DNA of 64,000 nt from Hansfordia pulvinata (lineage: Eukaryota > Ascomycota > Sordariomycetes > Xylariales), in NCBI GenBank assembly GCA_006538405.1, contig BJKQ01000004.1, positions 868,001-932,000 on the forward strand, read 5' to 3'. Below the pieces are notes generated by a model. The model did not search any database, was not told the origin of the DNA, and saw only the letters and a program-made list of their open reading frames with translations. Below, piece by piece: positions 47,136-60,200 of this stretch (the stretch's first letter is position 1; each line of letters opens with the position of its first letter). A program made the translations under genes and the position numbers.

Positions 47136-48066
47136 ATGTTCTCCCGCCAGGCTGTCCGCTCGCTGCGCGCCGCCGCTCCCGCTCCCCAGCGTGCCTTTGC
47201 CCGTGCCGCCGTCCGCAACTACGCCGCTCCGGCCGCCCAGGATGCTTCCGTCAAGCCTCCCATCACCGTCTACGGCCTCGATGGCACCTACGCCACCGCT
47301 CTGGTACGCCTTGCGCCCTACCGCCTCCCCCAATGGCCCGCCAATTGGTCCTGCGTCTAAAAGGCCTCACCCTCGACCCGCCCCCAAATACTTGCCATGA
47401 AAGACACCAATGATGCCCACCACGCAGACACACACACGTCGCAACGCAGCCGACACCTGCTAACCCCCTTACAGTACCAGGCTGCCGTCAAGTCGTCGTC
47501 GCTCGACCCTACCGCCAAGGCTGTGAGCTCCCTCGAGCAGCTGTGCGCCAAGGACTCCAAGCTGGCCAGCATCCTCGCCACCCCGACCCTGTCCGACGCC
47601 GACAAGAGCGCCGTTGTCGCCGAGCTGCAGAAGACTCTTGGTGCCTCTTCCAACGACACTGTCAAGAACTTCCTTGGTGCTCTCGCCGAGAACAACCGCC
47701 TCGGAATACTCGAGGGTGTCTGCACCAAGTTCGGCGAGATCATGAGCGCCTCTCGCGGTGAGGTCGAGATGACCGTTACCAGCGCCCAGGTATGCTTATG
47801 CTGGCTATACTCTCAATCGTTTTCTCCTCGGTGTGATGACTGACGTTGGTACGCTACAGGCTCTCGACAACAAGACCCTCTCGCGCCTCGAGACCGCTGT
47901 CTCCAAGTCTCAGTACGTTGGTCAGGGCAAGAAGCTCAAGGTCACCAACGAGGTCAACCCCGAAATCGTCGGTGGTCTCGTCGTCGAGATCGGCGACCGC
48001 ACCATCGACCTGTCCGTCTCTTCCAAGATCGCCAAGATGAACAAGCTCCTCACCGACTCCTTGTAA
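47136..48066 (+). CDS. ATP5: ATP synthase OSCP subunit (Atp5)
   Basis: Oligomycin-sensitivity-conferring subunit of mitochondrial F1Fo ATP synthase, linking the peripheral stalk to the top of F1. Exons 47136-47303, 47475-47789 and 47860-48066 join in phase 0 and give 229 residues, the normal length. A mitochondrial presequence opens the protein (MFSRQAVRSLRAAAPAPQRA), followed by PPITVYGLDGTYATALYQAA, the conserved start of OSCP. The C-terminal domain has GKKLKVTNEVNPEIVGGLVV and IGDRTIDLSVSSKIAKMNKL, the family signature. The gene is intact, and codon use is strongly C-ending as in highly expressed fungal genes. Confidence 0.96.
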
Positions 48067-49157
48067 AATCATTCTGTTCGCCTAAGTTTCGCCATCCCGC
48101 GCTCCCGTGCTTGTATAATGAGGGGAGAGGGGGACAAGGAGAAAGAGCAAGGGGATGCAGTCAGCCTGGCTCGATGCGCTGGGTGACGTGGTAAAAGTAG
48201 AAAGGACAGAGAAAAGGCCCGGTGCGTTCTGCTGCTGTTTCAACCTCAAGATCTCCACAATCGAAGAGCTTGAGAAGAGCGGCGCAACTCCAACAGAAAC
48301 GGACGCGCTGGGACGAGTTTCCGTGTCATGGTCCGTTGCCTTTGTGCAGCGATAAGCTTCGGGCCATCGGTAACTGTGTATATCCAGGAGACTCTGCTGC
48401 GTCTTCAATAGACTGAGACGAAGAGAAAGCATCCTTTTTTTTCTTTTGTTACTCACCACAAACTGCCTCTGAGCTCTTTCGACTTTGGCCATGTGACTTG
48501 CTCTCCCCTGTGACCGCATCGTCCCCGTGGCTGCGGACTGTCTGCTGATGCATGCAAGCCTACTGCTGCCTACGTTAGATTTCTGCAAACTAGCACCAGT
48601 CTGACCGGCTCATGGATGGACTGCGCATGGGCCAGAATCCCTTGTAAGAGCAGCTCGTGATGAATCACTGTGAAATCTTCAGTCAAAGGCCCCATCTTCC
48701 CTCAAAACTCACCTGCCGGTATAGGATGACAACGCTTCGCCAGACTTGCAATGCGAAGCCCGGATTAGGAGGCTGGTGCCGAAAAAAAAAATCTGGGTCG
48801 AAGCGAGTTGAGCTGCACGCTCAGTACAGCTTCTGGGACCTGCCCCGGGACAGTTCCAGGGGGTCGCGCGAATGTCCACACTCGTGTCTTTGGAGACGAT
48901 TCGTGGGGGTTAGGGGCACAAGTCTCTTTTGCAGAGGCGCGACTTCGTCAAGCGTTCCTGTTGTCTTCAAGCTTCTTTGTTCTTCGAGGTACTATTCTGC
49001 TGCCTGGTGCTATTCTATCTGTGTCCAATGCTTCGCCCCCCACGATTAAACCTTCGTCTTGGAGCAACCCTTTGAATAGGCTCTATACAACGGATTCTTC
49101 TCGCTGGTCCAGTCTCTAGCAAGCTCCTTCTACTCTATCTGCTTCCTCTCCTGAGTC
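48067..49157. other. Intergenic spacer of convergent genes
   Basis: About 1.1 kb between the ends of ATP5 and the GH63 gene. Only weak open frames are present, and none looks conserved. Confidence 0.5.
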
Positions 49158-52100
49158 TTACGTAGATGCGCGCGTCTCGAACTCGTCCTGGTCAACAAAG
49201 TGATCGTGCTCCTGGGTGGTACGCACGCGCTCCAGTTGATCCGTAATGTACTGGTGCATGTGGTTGTTCGCCTCTTCGATCTCGGCTTCACGGTCGGGGT
49301 CTGTCTCTGCCACGGCACTGCGTACCTCCTGGTGGTCTCCATTGACCGAGCTTGTGTCGATGAAATCGCTGCGGGCCCCAATCGACCGCGCCGTCGACGA
49401 CCGTCGCACGTGCTGTCTGCCGGTCTTGGGCGACGCATGTCCAAAGCCACGGGTAAGCACTTCATCAAAGTAGTGCGACATGCCGATCGAAGGTGTTCGC
49501 GGCGTCTGCGGAAGACGGCAGCTAACACTACAAGAGAGTTAGTTTCCATGTCCGTGTAGAAGAAGATCAGAAGTTTTGCTCACCCTGTGTCGTGAATCAT
49601 GCGGGCAATCAAGCCTGTCCAACCACACTGATGCGAAGCTCCCAGGCCTCTACCCGTGTCTCCGTCAAAGAACTCGTGGAACCACATGTTGTCCTTCCAC
49701 AGCGGGTCGAAGTCCAGCTTGTCGTTGCCGTTGTTGATGCTGCGACGGCCATCGTCATTTCTCGCAAACAAATGTTGCAGACGGTGCTGGATTTCCTCAG
49801 AAACGTGGCCAAGATGCATCATGTCGCCGGATCCAGTCGGGCACTCAACCTTGAAGCTAGGCCCATAGAAGAGGTAGAATCTCTGCAAGGACTCGACAAG
49901 GAGGAAGTTGACGGCAAGCCAAATAGGCCCTCGCCAGTTGCTGTTGCCGCCGAAAAGTCCGCTGTCCGAATCGCCAGGCACGTAGCTGACCTGGAACTTC
50001 TGACCGTTCACGTCCATTGAGTATGGGTGGTCCTTGTGGTACTTGGAAAGAGAGCGGATACCGTGTTCTGCCAAGAACTCGTCCTCGTCAAGCATACGCT
50101 TGAGTATCTTCTCGAGGCGGTCCTTGCTCACCATTGACAGAAGAATCCTGTCTCCCTTGCCTCGCTTCTGGATACTGGCCATGTTCCTCTCTGCCAAGTC
50201 GCAGCGGTTCTCCACAAACCAGTCCACGCGCTTCTTGAAGGATGGAAGCTGGTTGATAAGCTCTGGCTCCAGAGTGGTGGTGGCGTACAGAGGTATGAGA
50301 CCAACGAGAGAACGAATGGGGATCTGTTGGATCCAGGGGCCGCCCCACGAGATGGCATCGTAGTAGAAGCCGTCTTCTTCGTTCCACAGAGACTTCTCGT
50401 CCTTGCCTGACTTGAAGGTCATGGCATCACTGATGAGAATGAAATGCTCGAAAAACTTCGAAGCAATGTCTTCGTAAATGCGGCGATGCTTGGCCAGCTC
50501 CAAAGCCATGTTCAGCATGCAAAGACAGTAAAAGGCCATCCAGCCTGTGCTGTCAGCCTGCTCAAGAACACCACCGGTGGGCAGAGGCTCGGAACGGTTG
50601 AAAAGACCGATGTTGTCGAGTCCCAGGAAGCCTCCTTCGAAGACGTTTTTGCCACTAGCATCCTTCCTGTTTACCCACCAGGTGAAGTTCAGGAGGAGCT
50701 TCTGGAACACTCTTTCCAAGAAGTCTAGATCTTGTCTTCCATATAGCTTGCGTTCGATTTTGAATACGCGGAAAGTGGCCCAGGCGTGCACAGGAGGGTT
50801 CACATCTCCGAAGTTCCATTCATATCTGTTGTTGGGTCAGCCTGCTATTTTTGGATTCTGTTGAGATCTGGTGGTACTCACGCAGGAAGAGCGCCATTGG
50901 GATGACAATACCACTCTCTGGTGAAGAGATCGATCTGCTTCTTGGCAAAGTCGGGGTCAATCATAGCCAGAGGAATGCAGTGAAAGGCCGAGTCCCACAC
51001 AGCGAAGAAGGGGTACTCCCAGGAATCGGGCATGGAGAGAATGTCGTCAATGTGCATGTGTCGCCAATCTCCATTGCGGATCTCCTTGCGCTCTGGAGGC
51101 GGCGGAGGCTGCGAAGGGTCACCGTTGGCCCATTGGTCCCAAATAAACTGGTAGTACTGCTTGCACCACATCATGCCGGCAAAAGCTTGACGCTGGATGT
51201 TGCGCAGATCATCAGTCATGGGCAGCGGGCTTATCCGGTAGTAGAAGTCGTCAGCCTCTTCTCTCCTCTTCTCAATGATGTCGTCGAATTCCTCCTCGTC
51301 AAGGTAAGTGGCGCCTTTCTTGGAGAACCGGAATCGTACGACTAAGGCAGGTGATCAGTTACTGACATCTCACGACAAGCTCTTGGGGGTCTGAACAAGC
51401 ATACCTGCGCACTCTCCTGGGCCGACACCGCCAGCCTCGTTGAATTGGAACCACGCGCCGCATTTCGTTCCGGTCTTGGCAGGGTTGACCGCCTTCTTGT
51501 CGCCGTTGACGATGTATTGATGGAAAGCATCCTTCACGTAGGGGGTCTTGTTCTTCTGTTCGTAGAGCTCCATGAAGTTGGTGTCGTTGTCGGTGAACAG
51601 CATCTCGGGTTGCACATCCTCGCCGCTGGGGCCTACTCCGGGCGAGGGCGAGAATAGGGTGTAGCGGTCGCCCAACTTGGGGTGCTGGGACTTGGTCATG
51701 TTCTCGCCAAACTCGCCAATGGAGGGCTTGAGTTCTGGCTCCTCTCTGCCCCAGTCCCAGGTGTTCCGGAACCAGACGTGCGGGATGATGTGAAGCGGAG
51801 CAGGGTCCGGCCCTCTGTTCCACGCAGTGACACGGAACAAAAGCTCGTCGGGGTCATTGTCCTCTTTGGCCGTCTCGATGTAGATATCCCAGTACCGGTC
51901 ATCGTCGAAAATCCCCGTGTCGATGAGCTGGTATTCCTTTTCCTCCCGGGTGCGCTTGGCATTGGTTTCCCGCAGATCTTCGTAGGGGAATTCATTCTGG
52001 GGGTATTTGTACAAGAATTTCATGTAGGAGTGCTGCGATGCTGTCAGCTAAACGGGCTCGGCCTAGAGAGCTGCCATGGGAGGTATCTCACAGTCTGCGC

Positions 52101-52729
52101 ACCATATGGTCAGTAAATCTTGTTTCAAGCAGTGGAGGACTCGTGCTTCAAACTCACGGGCGTGTTGTCGAGGTGGAAGTGAGCTTCTTTGACACTCTCG
52201 CCATGGTTACCCTGGGGGTTGGACAAGCCGAACAGGCGCTCTTTCAGGAAAGGGCTGCAAAGGTCAGGTCAGCTTGCGATACAGCGGTCGGATACGGCGC
52301 CGGTTTCTTACTCTTTCCCATTCCAAAAAGCGAAGGCAATGTTTTGGAGGCCGTGGGTGTCCGAAACACCGGCAATGCCGTCCTCGCCCCATCGAAAGGC
52401 ACGAGACCGGGCGTGTTCGTGAGAGAAGTCTAGATTGGCAGGCTGCTTTAGTATCCATGCTGCGGAGGTGGGGGTCCGGGCTCGAGCGCTTACGACTCCA
52501 GGCGTCGCCATCGGCGCTGTAGTCCTCGCGAACTGTGGAAGACCAGGGGTGTTAGTGGCGCTGGAGCTGGGAAGAGGTGAGATGGATCGTAGGGCAGCTG
52601 CTTGCCTGTGGCCCACTGGCGCTCAGCGACGTAAGAGCCCCATTTCTTCCAGTACTTTGTGCGCTCGCGGTCCTCTTTCAGGCGCTTTTCCTCTGCGGTG
52701 AAGAACGAGTGGCCGTCGAGCAAGACCAT
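49158..52729 (-). CDS. GH63-family glucosidase, bacterial/YgjK-like, cytosolic
   Basis: Glycoside hydrolase family 63 protein, related to bacterial GH63 alpha-glucosidases and mannosylglycerate hydrolases rather than to ER glucosidase I. Nine exons on the minus strand: 52729-52606, 52532-52494, 52429-52312, 52254-52158, 52094-52092, 52032-51405, 51341-50882, 50825-49584 and 49527-49158. All phases agree, giving 1026 residues. Landmarks are [29 protein letters not shown] then [86 protein letters not shown] and [15 protein letters not shown]. No signal peptide or membrane anchor is seen, so it is probably cytosolic. Intron 1 has a GC donor. The fifth exon is only three nucleotides. The substrate cannot be told from sequence. 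Confidence 0.92.
52092..52094 (-). other. Putative 3-nt micro-exon (ACT, Thr) of the GH63 gene
   Basis: On the minus strand the sequence reads GTGCGCAG, then ACT, then GTGAGATACC. Treating ACT as an exon splits a 125-nt gap into introns of 63 nt (52157-52095) and 59 nt (52091-52033). Each has a CTGAC branch site about 10-20 nt before its AG. The peptide becomes DNTPTHSYMK, the motif I know from bacterial GH63 proteins; skipping it gives DNTPHSYMK. Confidence 0.72.
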
Positions 52730-55700
52730 GATGGCGAAGCGCGAGGCGTGTGAGAGGGCGGGTCTGGGATTTTTGAGGTTGGGCAGTGAGCCAAAAGGGG
52801 GCGAGATACGAGTAGACGCGGGGAGGGCGGGTGACGGAGAGCTTTATAGCCAAGTGATCGGCGCGGTGCGTCGTGGCGTGGCGTAGCGTAGCAATGGAGG
52901 GGCAGCTCAAGATATGGATAAGGCGAGTGGACGCCGGGGCGGCACGTGTAGAGGCGTGGGTTCAGGCCAATACGCGGTCGCTTGAGGAGACGAAAGAGAG
53001 CAGCTCAGTCTCGCGACGAGCGATGAGGAAGGTGGGGTGAAGAGGAGGAGGAGGAGGTGGTGGTGGTGGTGGTGATGGTAGAGGAAGAGGAGGAGGGCAA
53101 GGCGAACGAGACAGGAACTGGAGCCGGCGAGAGAGTAGGTACCTACCTAGGCGAGAGGACCGGGCAGCAGCAGCAGCAGCGAGCACGCAGCTCGAGTCAG
53201 TAGTGGCGGCGGTGGAAGCAGCAGTGGCAGAGGACCGAAGAGGCGCGGCGGGCCACCGCCATGAGCACCGGAGACAGGCGAGGCGGCTAACCTCAAGGGA
53301 ACCTGGGGGGAAAAGAACCGGGGGCGGCAAATGGCAAGCCACTTGAGACTTGCATCTGCAGTGACGCATCGTCAGTCAGGTATGGTTCCAGCTGCGAGCA
53401 GAAGCAGGTACCTTACCTTGTCTGCACACCTCAACAGCCTAATCTACCACCTACCTACCTTACCTAGGTACCTGCCTGCCCGTCAAATCTACATACATCG
53501 CTGCTATGTCAAGTACGTGCAGAGGTATCTCCATCCATGGCTTATTGGTGCCTGCCTGCCCACCGCACCCAAACGGGCTCCAGGGCTCTTTACCTACCTC
53601 TTGACCTAAGAGCTGAGAGCTGGATGGAGCTGGAGAGTTTACGTATTGGATGCGCGCGCCCCCAGGTCGACTCCATCGACCCGCCCACACCGGACGCGCC
53701 GTGACTGTTCAAGCTGCCCCGCCGGCAGTAGACAGGTACCTTAGGTACTTTGTGTGGATGCAATTCGATGCGCCGGAATGGAGGTATCCGCGGGGTAGAC
53801 AGCTGGGGAGAGGGAGTTGAGGTACGGCGGTAGAGGTGGACTCATCATCAAACCCACGGTTCGTGAACGAACCAAGGCAGTCACACTGGGCCTGGGATCG
53901 ATAGGTACGACTGGAGCAGGCAGCTCCTGCCCGGCTGCATTTGCATGTGCGTGGACCTCAAGGTATCGGGAGTGCGATACAGTACTTGCATCCGCGACCT
54001 GCACAGGTACTGTTGCATGCGCCTTCTTACGTGAGGATACTCGCAGGTAGCTTATCTGCGTGTACTTATCGGGTGATCGCCATTGGGTGCTTGCCCAGGT
54101 CAGGTTTGCGAGGCAGGACGACATTGGTACATGTAGCACTCACCTGCATGCCTGTGCTGCATGTGGTACGCGTGCGAGGAGTGCTGTGGACTGCCTGGGT
54201 ATATATGTATATGCTATAGTGATGAGAAAGTCGAACGAGGAGTGACGGCAATTTGGAGTCGGTAATGGGGAATTGAACCTCGACGAACGCACAGAGATCT
54301 TTTTTTTTTTTTTTTTTGGTCTTCAGGTACCCGTACTGCTGGCCTAGATCCAGGCACGCAAGCCACCAGAGCCTTGGAGAGCGGCGCGAACAGCAGAGGT
54401 GCAGCGGCCGCCATCTGCTTTGGGCAAGCCGCAACCTTGCAACATGGCCTCTCTAACTGGAATTTGCTTAAAGCCCATCCTTTGCGGCCGGCGTTGGCTG
54501 CGGGAAATATCCGTCGATTTCGCTTGTTTGATCGGCTGCGTCGGGCAATCCAGGGGGCCAGCTCTGTCGAGCTACGGATGCGGACAAGCTTGATTGCCGT
54601 GGCGTTCGTTAACCTCCGTACCTGCACTCAGCATCACAGCTTCCACGTGATAAGACCTGAGGAAGCCATGCAAGAAGCGGACGATGACTGGCATACCGAT
54701 ATCTTTTTGACTCTGCGATTTGTGATTGGTGGTATTGGTTGGATCTGGTCTACAGCGGCGGCATTGGTGGGAGTCGGGAACCAGGCTGTTCGCATGCACT
54801 TACCCGTTAGGTACGGCCTGAGAAGAAAGGCATCGGGTACGAGTAGATGCCTTCGGTTGTAAGGTCGAGAAGGACGAGTATCATGTGAACGACCTCGTAC
54901 CTTGCTGGTGCTCATGGAATCGAGCATGCTCACACATCCACGAATGCAGGACGCCCGAGGCAACATCAGTGCCATTGAACTCGCCGCGCTGAAATCTCAC
55001 TTCTACTCGTATAGGGGCGCGGGCACGAGCCCGGCTGTTAGCCCCTCCATGACATCAGCGCGCCTTTGACGTGCAGCCGCCGTAGCATCGGCCTTTTCCA
55101 AGGCCATCGCCATTGCCGCTCGGGCGTGAAAGTACACCCCCAAGGTACCACTCGGCAGGCTTCTAGGTAGGTAAGGGACTTCCAATGTCAAGTGATGTTT
55201 CACATCAATGATGTACTATGTAGGCTGTACGCGTATCTAGATAGCGGGGTTGAAATGCTGGATCGATGCATGCGGTATTTCCCTGAACTGCATCCTGAGG
55301 TAGTCGGGCTGTTGCCCTCCAGCTCCAGGTTGACACCTCTGAAGGTACATCCTCAGTTCATCAACCGCAGTATCCGCGCAACGCGGCGCCCTCAATGGAA
55401 ACGACCAGCCCGTCGACAGACCCCCCCAACAATCCCCGCCTCCCGGTACTCCCCAGAGCTGATCGGTTGTCTGGCCACCAAGCAGGTACTCGTACGGCTC
55501 AGACACATCCCGTGCAAACGAGCATGCACATTCCTGGGTTGCGCCATCGGCACAAGCACAGGCGCGCGGGCCTTTGGGGAATGCGAGAGGCTGGACAGAG
55601 GGGAGGGGAGGGGCCACGACGCGAGGGCCCGCACGGCATCGCATCCCTGCTTGCTTGCTCGCCTCGCAACGCACACCACCGGGGGGGGGGGGGGCAACCC

Positions 55701-57224
55701 GTGGATCCTATCCACATCCCATGCCCACGATACCTACGAGTAGCCACTTCGGCTCGGCCTGTCAGAACATGATGGCTTTGACTACCTATGTGGGCGTCCA
55801 GAGCGTTCTCGACCCCATTCCCTGGCAGCACAATCCGATGGTTGATGGATGTGCTTACAACGGGGCGGCCCTTAGCACGCCCAGCCGCCCCTCCCCCATC
55901 GTCGATCTCGCAGCCGCCACAGTCGGCTATCAAATAATAATTCTTTTCTTGGTCCTCTTTTCCAACGAGAATCCATCACCCTCTTGACGGCGCCCACCAT
56001 CTCCCCGACCCTACTACCCTGCTACGCCCTGCCCTCCGCCCGCGCTACCTCCCATACGGTCTTGGCGCTGGGTCTCGAAGATACTCTCGTACGAGTGAGT
56101 ACTCGCAGACCCTTTGTCAGCCGGGCTTTTTGGCGACTCGGACCGTTTGAGCCGCGCCTAGTCGCCCGCCACGGATAGGTTCCAGCTTCCCAGGTTTTCT
56201 CTCACCTACTCCGTATGCTCGTAGTTCTACGACACCCGCTTCTGGCCCTAGGAAGAGCCTCTCGCGCTCCGCTCACCAGCTTGCCTTGGCGCGGATTGCC
56301 CCCTGTGTGCGCTTTGGCTCCATCATGGCATCATGATATCTCGATCGCCTCTCTCAACTTTTCTCTTCCCACTTGGGCCTGGCCTGGTGAGGTCTGGCCC
56401 TTGTTTCTTCATTCGACCCGCACTGCCCACGCGTTACCTGCGATACTGACCTTATCCGTTTTCTCGCCTGCCCTGTCAGTCCGAGGGAGCCAGCTTGCAA
56501 AGTCAACAGGACATAAGCCAGACGCCGTAACTGGACTCTATGATATCCCCCCTCCCCGTATGTAGTACACGTCTGCGTAGAGCGCCCACATCGCTTGCTT
56601 TTTCATAATCTATTCATAATCCATACTGAGAAAGGGCCCGCATCAGCTGCGCTGCGACTTTCACCGCCGTTAGTGAACTGAAGAGCGGGCCCGCCCTCGA
56701 GATCAATGTCTGTACGAGTATCGCACGAATATTCATCACATGATTTGTACCAACTCGCACGCCAGTTTCGACATCCCTTGCACCAGCCCCAAAGCCTCAT
56801 CGACGTGACTGAGTGTGGTGAGGCAGCGGCTATCTTGCAATGTGGCGTCTTTGGTGAAATTCACCAGCATGCGTGTTCCACAGCCACGCCGTCGTTGCAT
56901 CAAGCCTCCGTGATTCGAAGCCCATCAGCCCAACGCGTAAGGCCGTCCCTTGATGACCATACCAGGAGACAGATCAAGTTCTGGAAAGGGGGTCATGTGC
57001 TGGGTACGGAGCCCAGCACAAATCAATTGCTATGGCATGAGGGAGTATCATTTCATTCCAAGCTAAACACTTTGATCCTACTCCGTTGTGTGAAAAAGAG
57101 AAAGTCAAAAGTCAAGGGCTCCTGCGCAGCGCCATCGCCAAACAGAAAAAGAAGTTTATACTCATCACCCGCATCAACTCACCTAGCCTGCGGTCCGAGA
57201 GTCTTGGGTTTCCTGGCACATTAA
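52730..57224. other. 4.5-kb gene-poor spacer
   Basis: The spacer lies between the GH63 start and the RasGEF stop. It contains a GGA/GGT triplet-repeat tract at 53,043-53,100, a run of about 19 T at 54,300-54,318, and a G run at 55,681-55,692. Near 53,135-53,150, 53,448-53,475 and 53,735 there are TAGGTA/TACCTA words. TACGAGTA-family words occur at 54838, 55004, 55487, 55735 and 56713. No frame resembles a known protein. Confidence 0.55.
53043..53100. repeat. GGA/GGT triplet-repeat tract
   Basis: Runs of GGA and then GGT triplets, with short interruptions, in the region upstream of the GH63 gene. The strand asymmetry (purines plus T) suggests simple-repeat expansion. Confidence 0.7.
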
Positions 57225-60200
57225 TTAGCCAGTCGTTCCATAGAATCGGTGGTCGTATGGTTTTGCGAACCAAGGAAACTTCTTCTTCCCAAAGTCGGCA
57301 GCACTCCCTCCCGCCGATTCCACCTGGATACTGCGCTGGTAAATTTCCTTCAAAATGGGTTAGCGACCCGGTCTATCCGCAGCCGGCACTGCTTGACTTG
57401 GCTTGTTCACTTACCTCTTCATCCACTGGCATGAGGCAGTCCAGTATCAGCTCTCGCGCCGTGTCGTGTTTGGCAAGATTCGGGTACGCCGTGCCCTGGC
57501 TCTTCATGATGGGCAGGAGCACTTCACCCAATATCTCGAATTTTTTCCAATTGACCCGATCCCCGCTGGGCCCGAGGAATGTCATGCTGCCCTCTTCAGC
57601 GGAAACGAGGTCTCTTCGGTGCAGAGGCATGAATGGTATGCGTGGGAGTGGAGAGTTCTCCCATGCCAGCCGGTACGCGAAGTGACTCTTCTGTGTGCCC
57701 ATCAAGAGGCCCAGCCGAGCGAACCGTTTCTGCACATCGGCGGGTACGAGAGCTCTCGTCTGCGCCAGGCGATGCACAGCTGTACCGTTGATTCCAGCAA
57801 GGACAGCAGCCAAACCGTTGTAGTTGTTGAGCTGCCGCAGCTTCAACGCAATATTCATGAACTTTTCCAGCATCTGTGCACGGTGCTTTGCTTTGTCCCT
57901 CATCAAAATCATGTTGGAGACCCATTTCGCCACGTGATTGAAGTGGTTGATCATGCGGTTCACGTTCTTCATGGCCTTGCACTTCTCTTTCAGCTCCACG
58001 GACAGACTGACGTGGCGCACCAGGTCACGCATGCGGAAAGATGAAAACATGACCCAGTCGATTCTCGTGATCTCGTCGGCAATGTCTTCGTCGCTCGTGT
58101 CCATGAAGATGTGGTAACGGAATTTGGTGAGAGGGAGTGTGGCTGTCGGGATCATGGTTGCAGCTTCGCGTTCGTAATCCTCGTGGGAGTGGAAGTGAAA
58201 GGAGTGCGTCCTGAGGGAGGCTCCGCCATCCGTGTTCAGGGAAGAGCTGCCCGATGGCCGGCGCTCGACCGACCCTTCCACGCTCAAAGTACTCATACTC
58301 TCTGAAAAGTCGCCAAAGCGCTTCATAGGGCTTGTGATATCTGGACTGGTGGGCTCCTCCTCGTCTGCTCGGGCCCAACCAGTGTCGTCATCCTCCAGCA
58401 CATTCGTATCTATCGTCTTGCGCATTTGCTGAGCAGCCGCGGCGAATATCGGTTCGGTGGCCAGGTGTTTGATGAAGTCCTCCAGATTCCGCCTTGTCGC
58501 TGGCCTGCCAAAGTCGCCAGGGTAGGAGGTGACCCATTTCGCGATGACCTCTATTATACGCAACTGGGTCGACGTCTTGGTCAAGTAGTGGAATGACTTG
58601 TCGTCCTTGAGGTGGTCGAGGCGGGATAATAGTGCAGAAAAGAGCTCGCCAGGTGCAGCGAACTTGCGGTATAAGCACAAGAAGACCTCTTGGAAATTAG
58701 CATCTGCCCTCGACATTGTCGGAGAGATAAGACGGTCCACAAGCTCGTCAAACGTGATACCGGTCTTCTTGGCCGGCCTCTCGAACATCATCTCGTCGTT
58801 TCGTTGCAAGATGGGTGTATCATCGGCATATTTCAATGAGTCGGCATCCGAATCATCGACCTCCAGGAAAGAGTTGGGATATTGGTTGCGGTCCAGCCGT
58901 ATACCAGTCGTCCGTAGCATGCTCGAGACCGTTTGGCCTGTTTCCTCGTCCGTCGTTTCCGGGAAGGTGGCTGGCACCCCGTGTTGGCCCAGGTACTCAA
59001 GTCGCGGAGATCTCGACATGTTCCTGAACTCGGGGCCTGGCTGCGAGAACCCGCGGACTAATGACATGTCGGAGCTTGCTCGGCTGTGCTTGCTTTGCTG
59101 GCTGAGCGGGCGCGGGTTGACAGTTTCTGGGGATATGTCCAGGTGTGCCGCTGAAGCAGCCCGGCGTCGGTGTCCAGGGCCATCGGGATTCTCGCCATCT
59201 GCGAACTCTATTAGCGGTTGACAGATGAGATAATACACAAGACGAGGCATGTCAACGCAAATCACGGCTCCACAGCGTTGGCGGTAGGCGTTTGACACTC
59301 ACCTTGCTTGTACAAGATCAAAGCTTTCAACAACTCGGACAGAGCCATCCGGGCGCTTTCAGGTTTGCTGGCGGACGTCTTGAAGGTTGCGATGCAGGTT
59401 GAACAGCGTCTGGCGATAGCTTCGGTGTCTACTTGTCGGTGCGGTTCGGGGTTGTCGCACTTTGTGGCGACAAGGACTGCCGGCAGCGACGAAGTGACGA
59501 GGGCGCCTGAATCGGTCAGCATCACTCTGTCAAGGCAGAGAATGAGTTATGCGAGGTGAGAGCGCGCAAGCCAGGACATACTGAGAGTCTGATGCAGTTC
59601 ATCTGTGCTTTCTTCGTTCATAACATCGTAGAGAATCATGACGCCGTGAATGGGAGGCATGATGTTCCCATCCATCTGTCGCGGCCACTTGATCTGTTGA
59701 TCCGGCTCGACATCGAAATATTCGAGATCAAGCTCAATGAGGGTGACGGCATACGGCAAATTGTCGATATTGATGCGCGTCGTCGAGGGATTATGGCCCG
59801 GGGCGCGGGGAAGAGACATGGCACGCTGGATGAAATGAGACTTGCCCACGCCGTTGGCGCCGATCACGGCTATGTTGAGGTTCTCCATGATGGGGAGCAG
59901 AAGAGGCTGCGTTTAGGGCAGGTAAGGTCAGTCTGGCGGGCTCGCAAGTCACGGGGGGGCGGCTGAGAAAGGGTCCGTACGCGAGCCTCAATATCAGGAG
60001 ATAAGGTGGCGGACTCTCTGCGGTGGTGAGCTATCTCAGCCGAAGATCGCGCGGTACCATGGCGAGGCGCAAAGAGACCGTGGGTTGAGGGCCTCCTGGA
60101 CTCGCTGGCGGAATGCGTCGCCTGGTAGCGGAGGAAGAAAGGGTCGTCTACGATCGAGGCGTAGGATTCCCGGCGGGCGGGTGTCGATGCCTGGGTTCGG

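Noticed and set aside
54374..54862. Plus-strand frame of 162 codons with a hydrophobic stretch
   Set aside because: No homology pattern is recognised, and codon use is unlike the real genes here.
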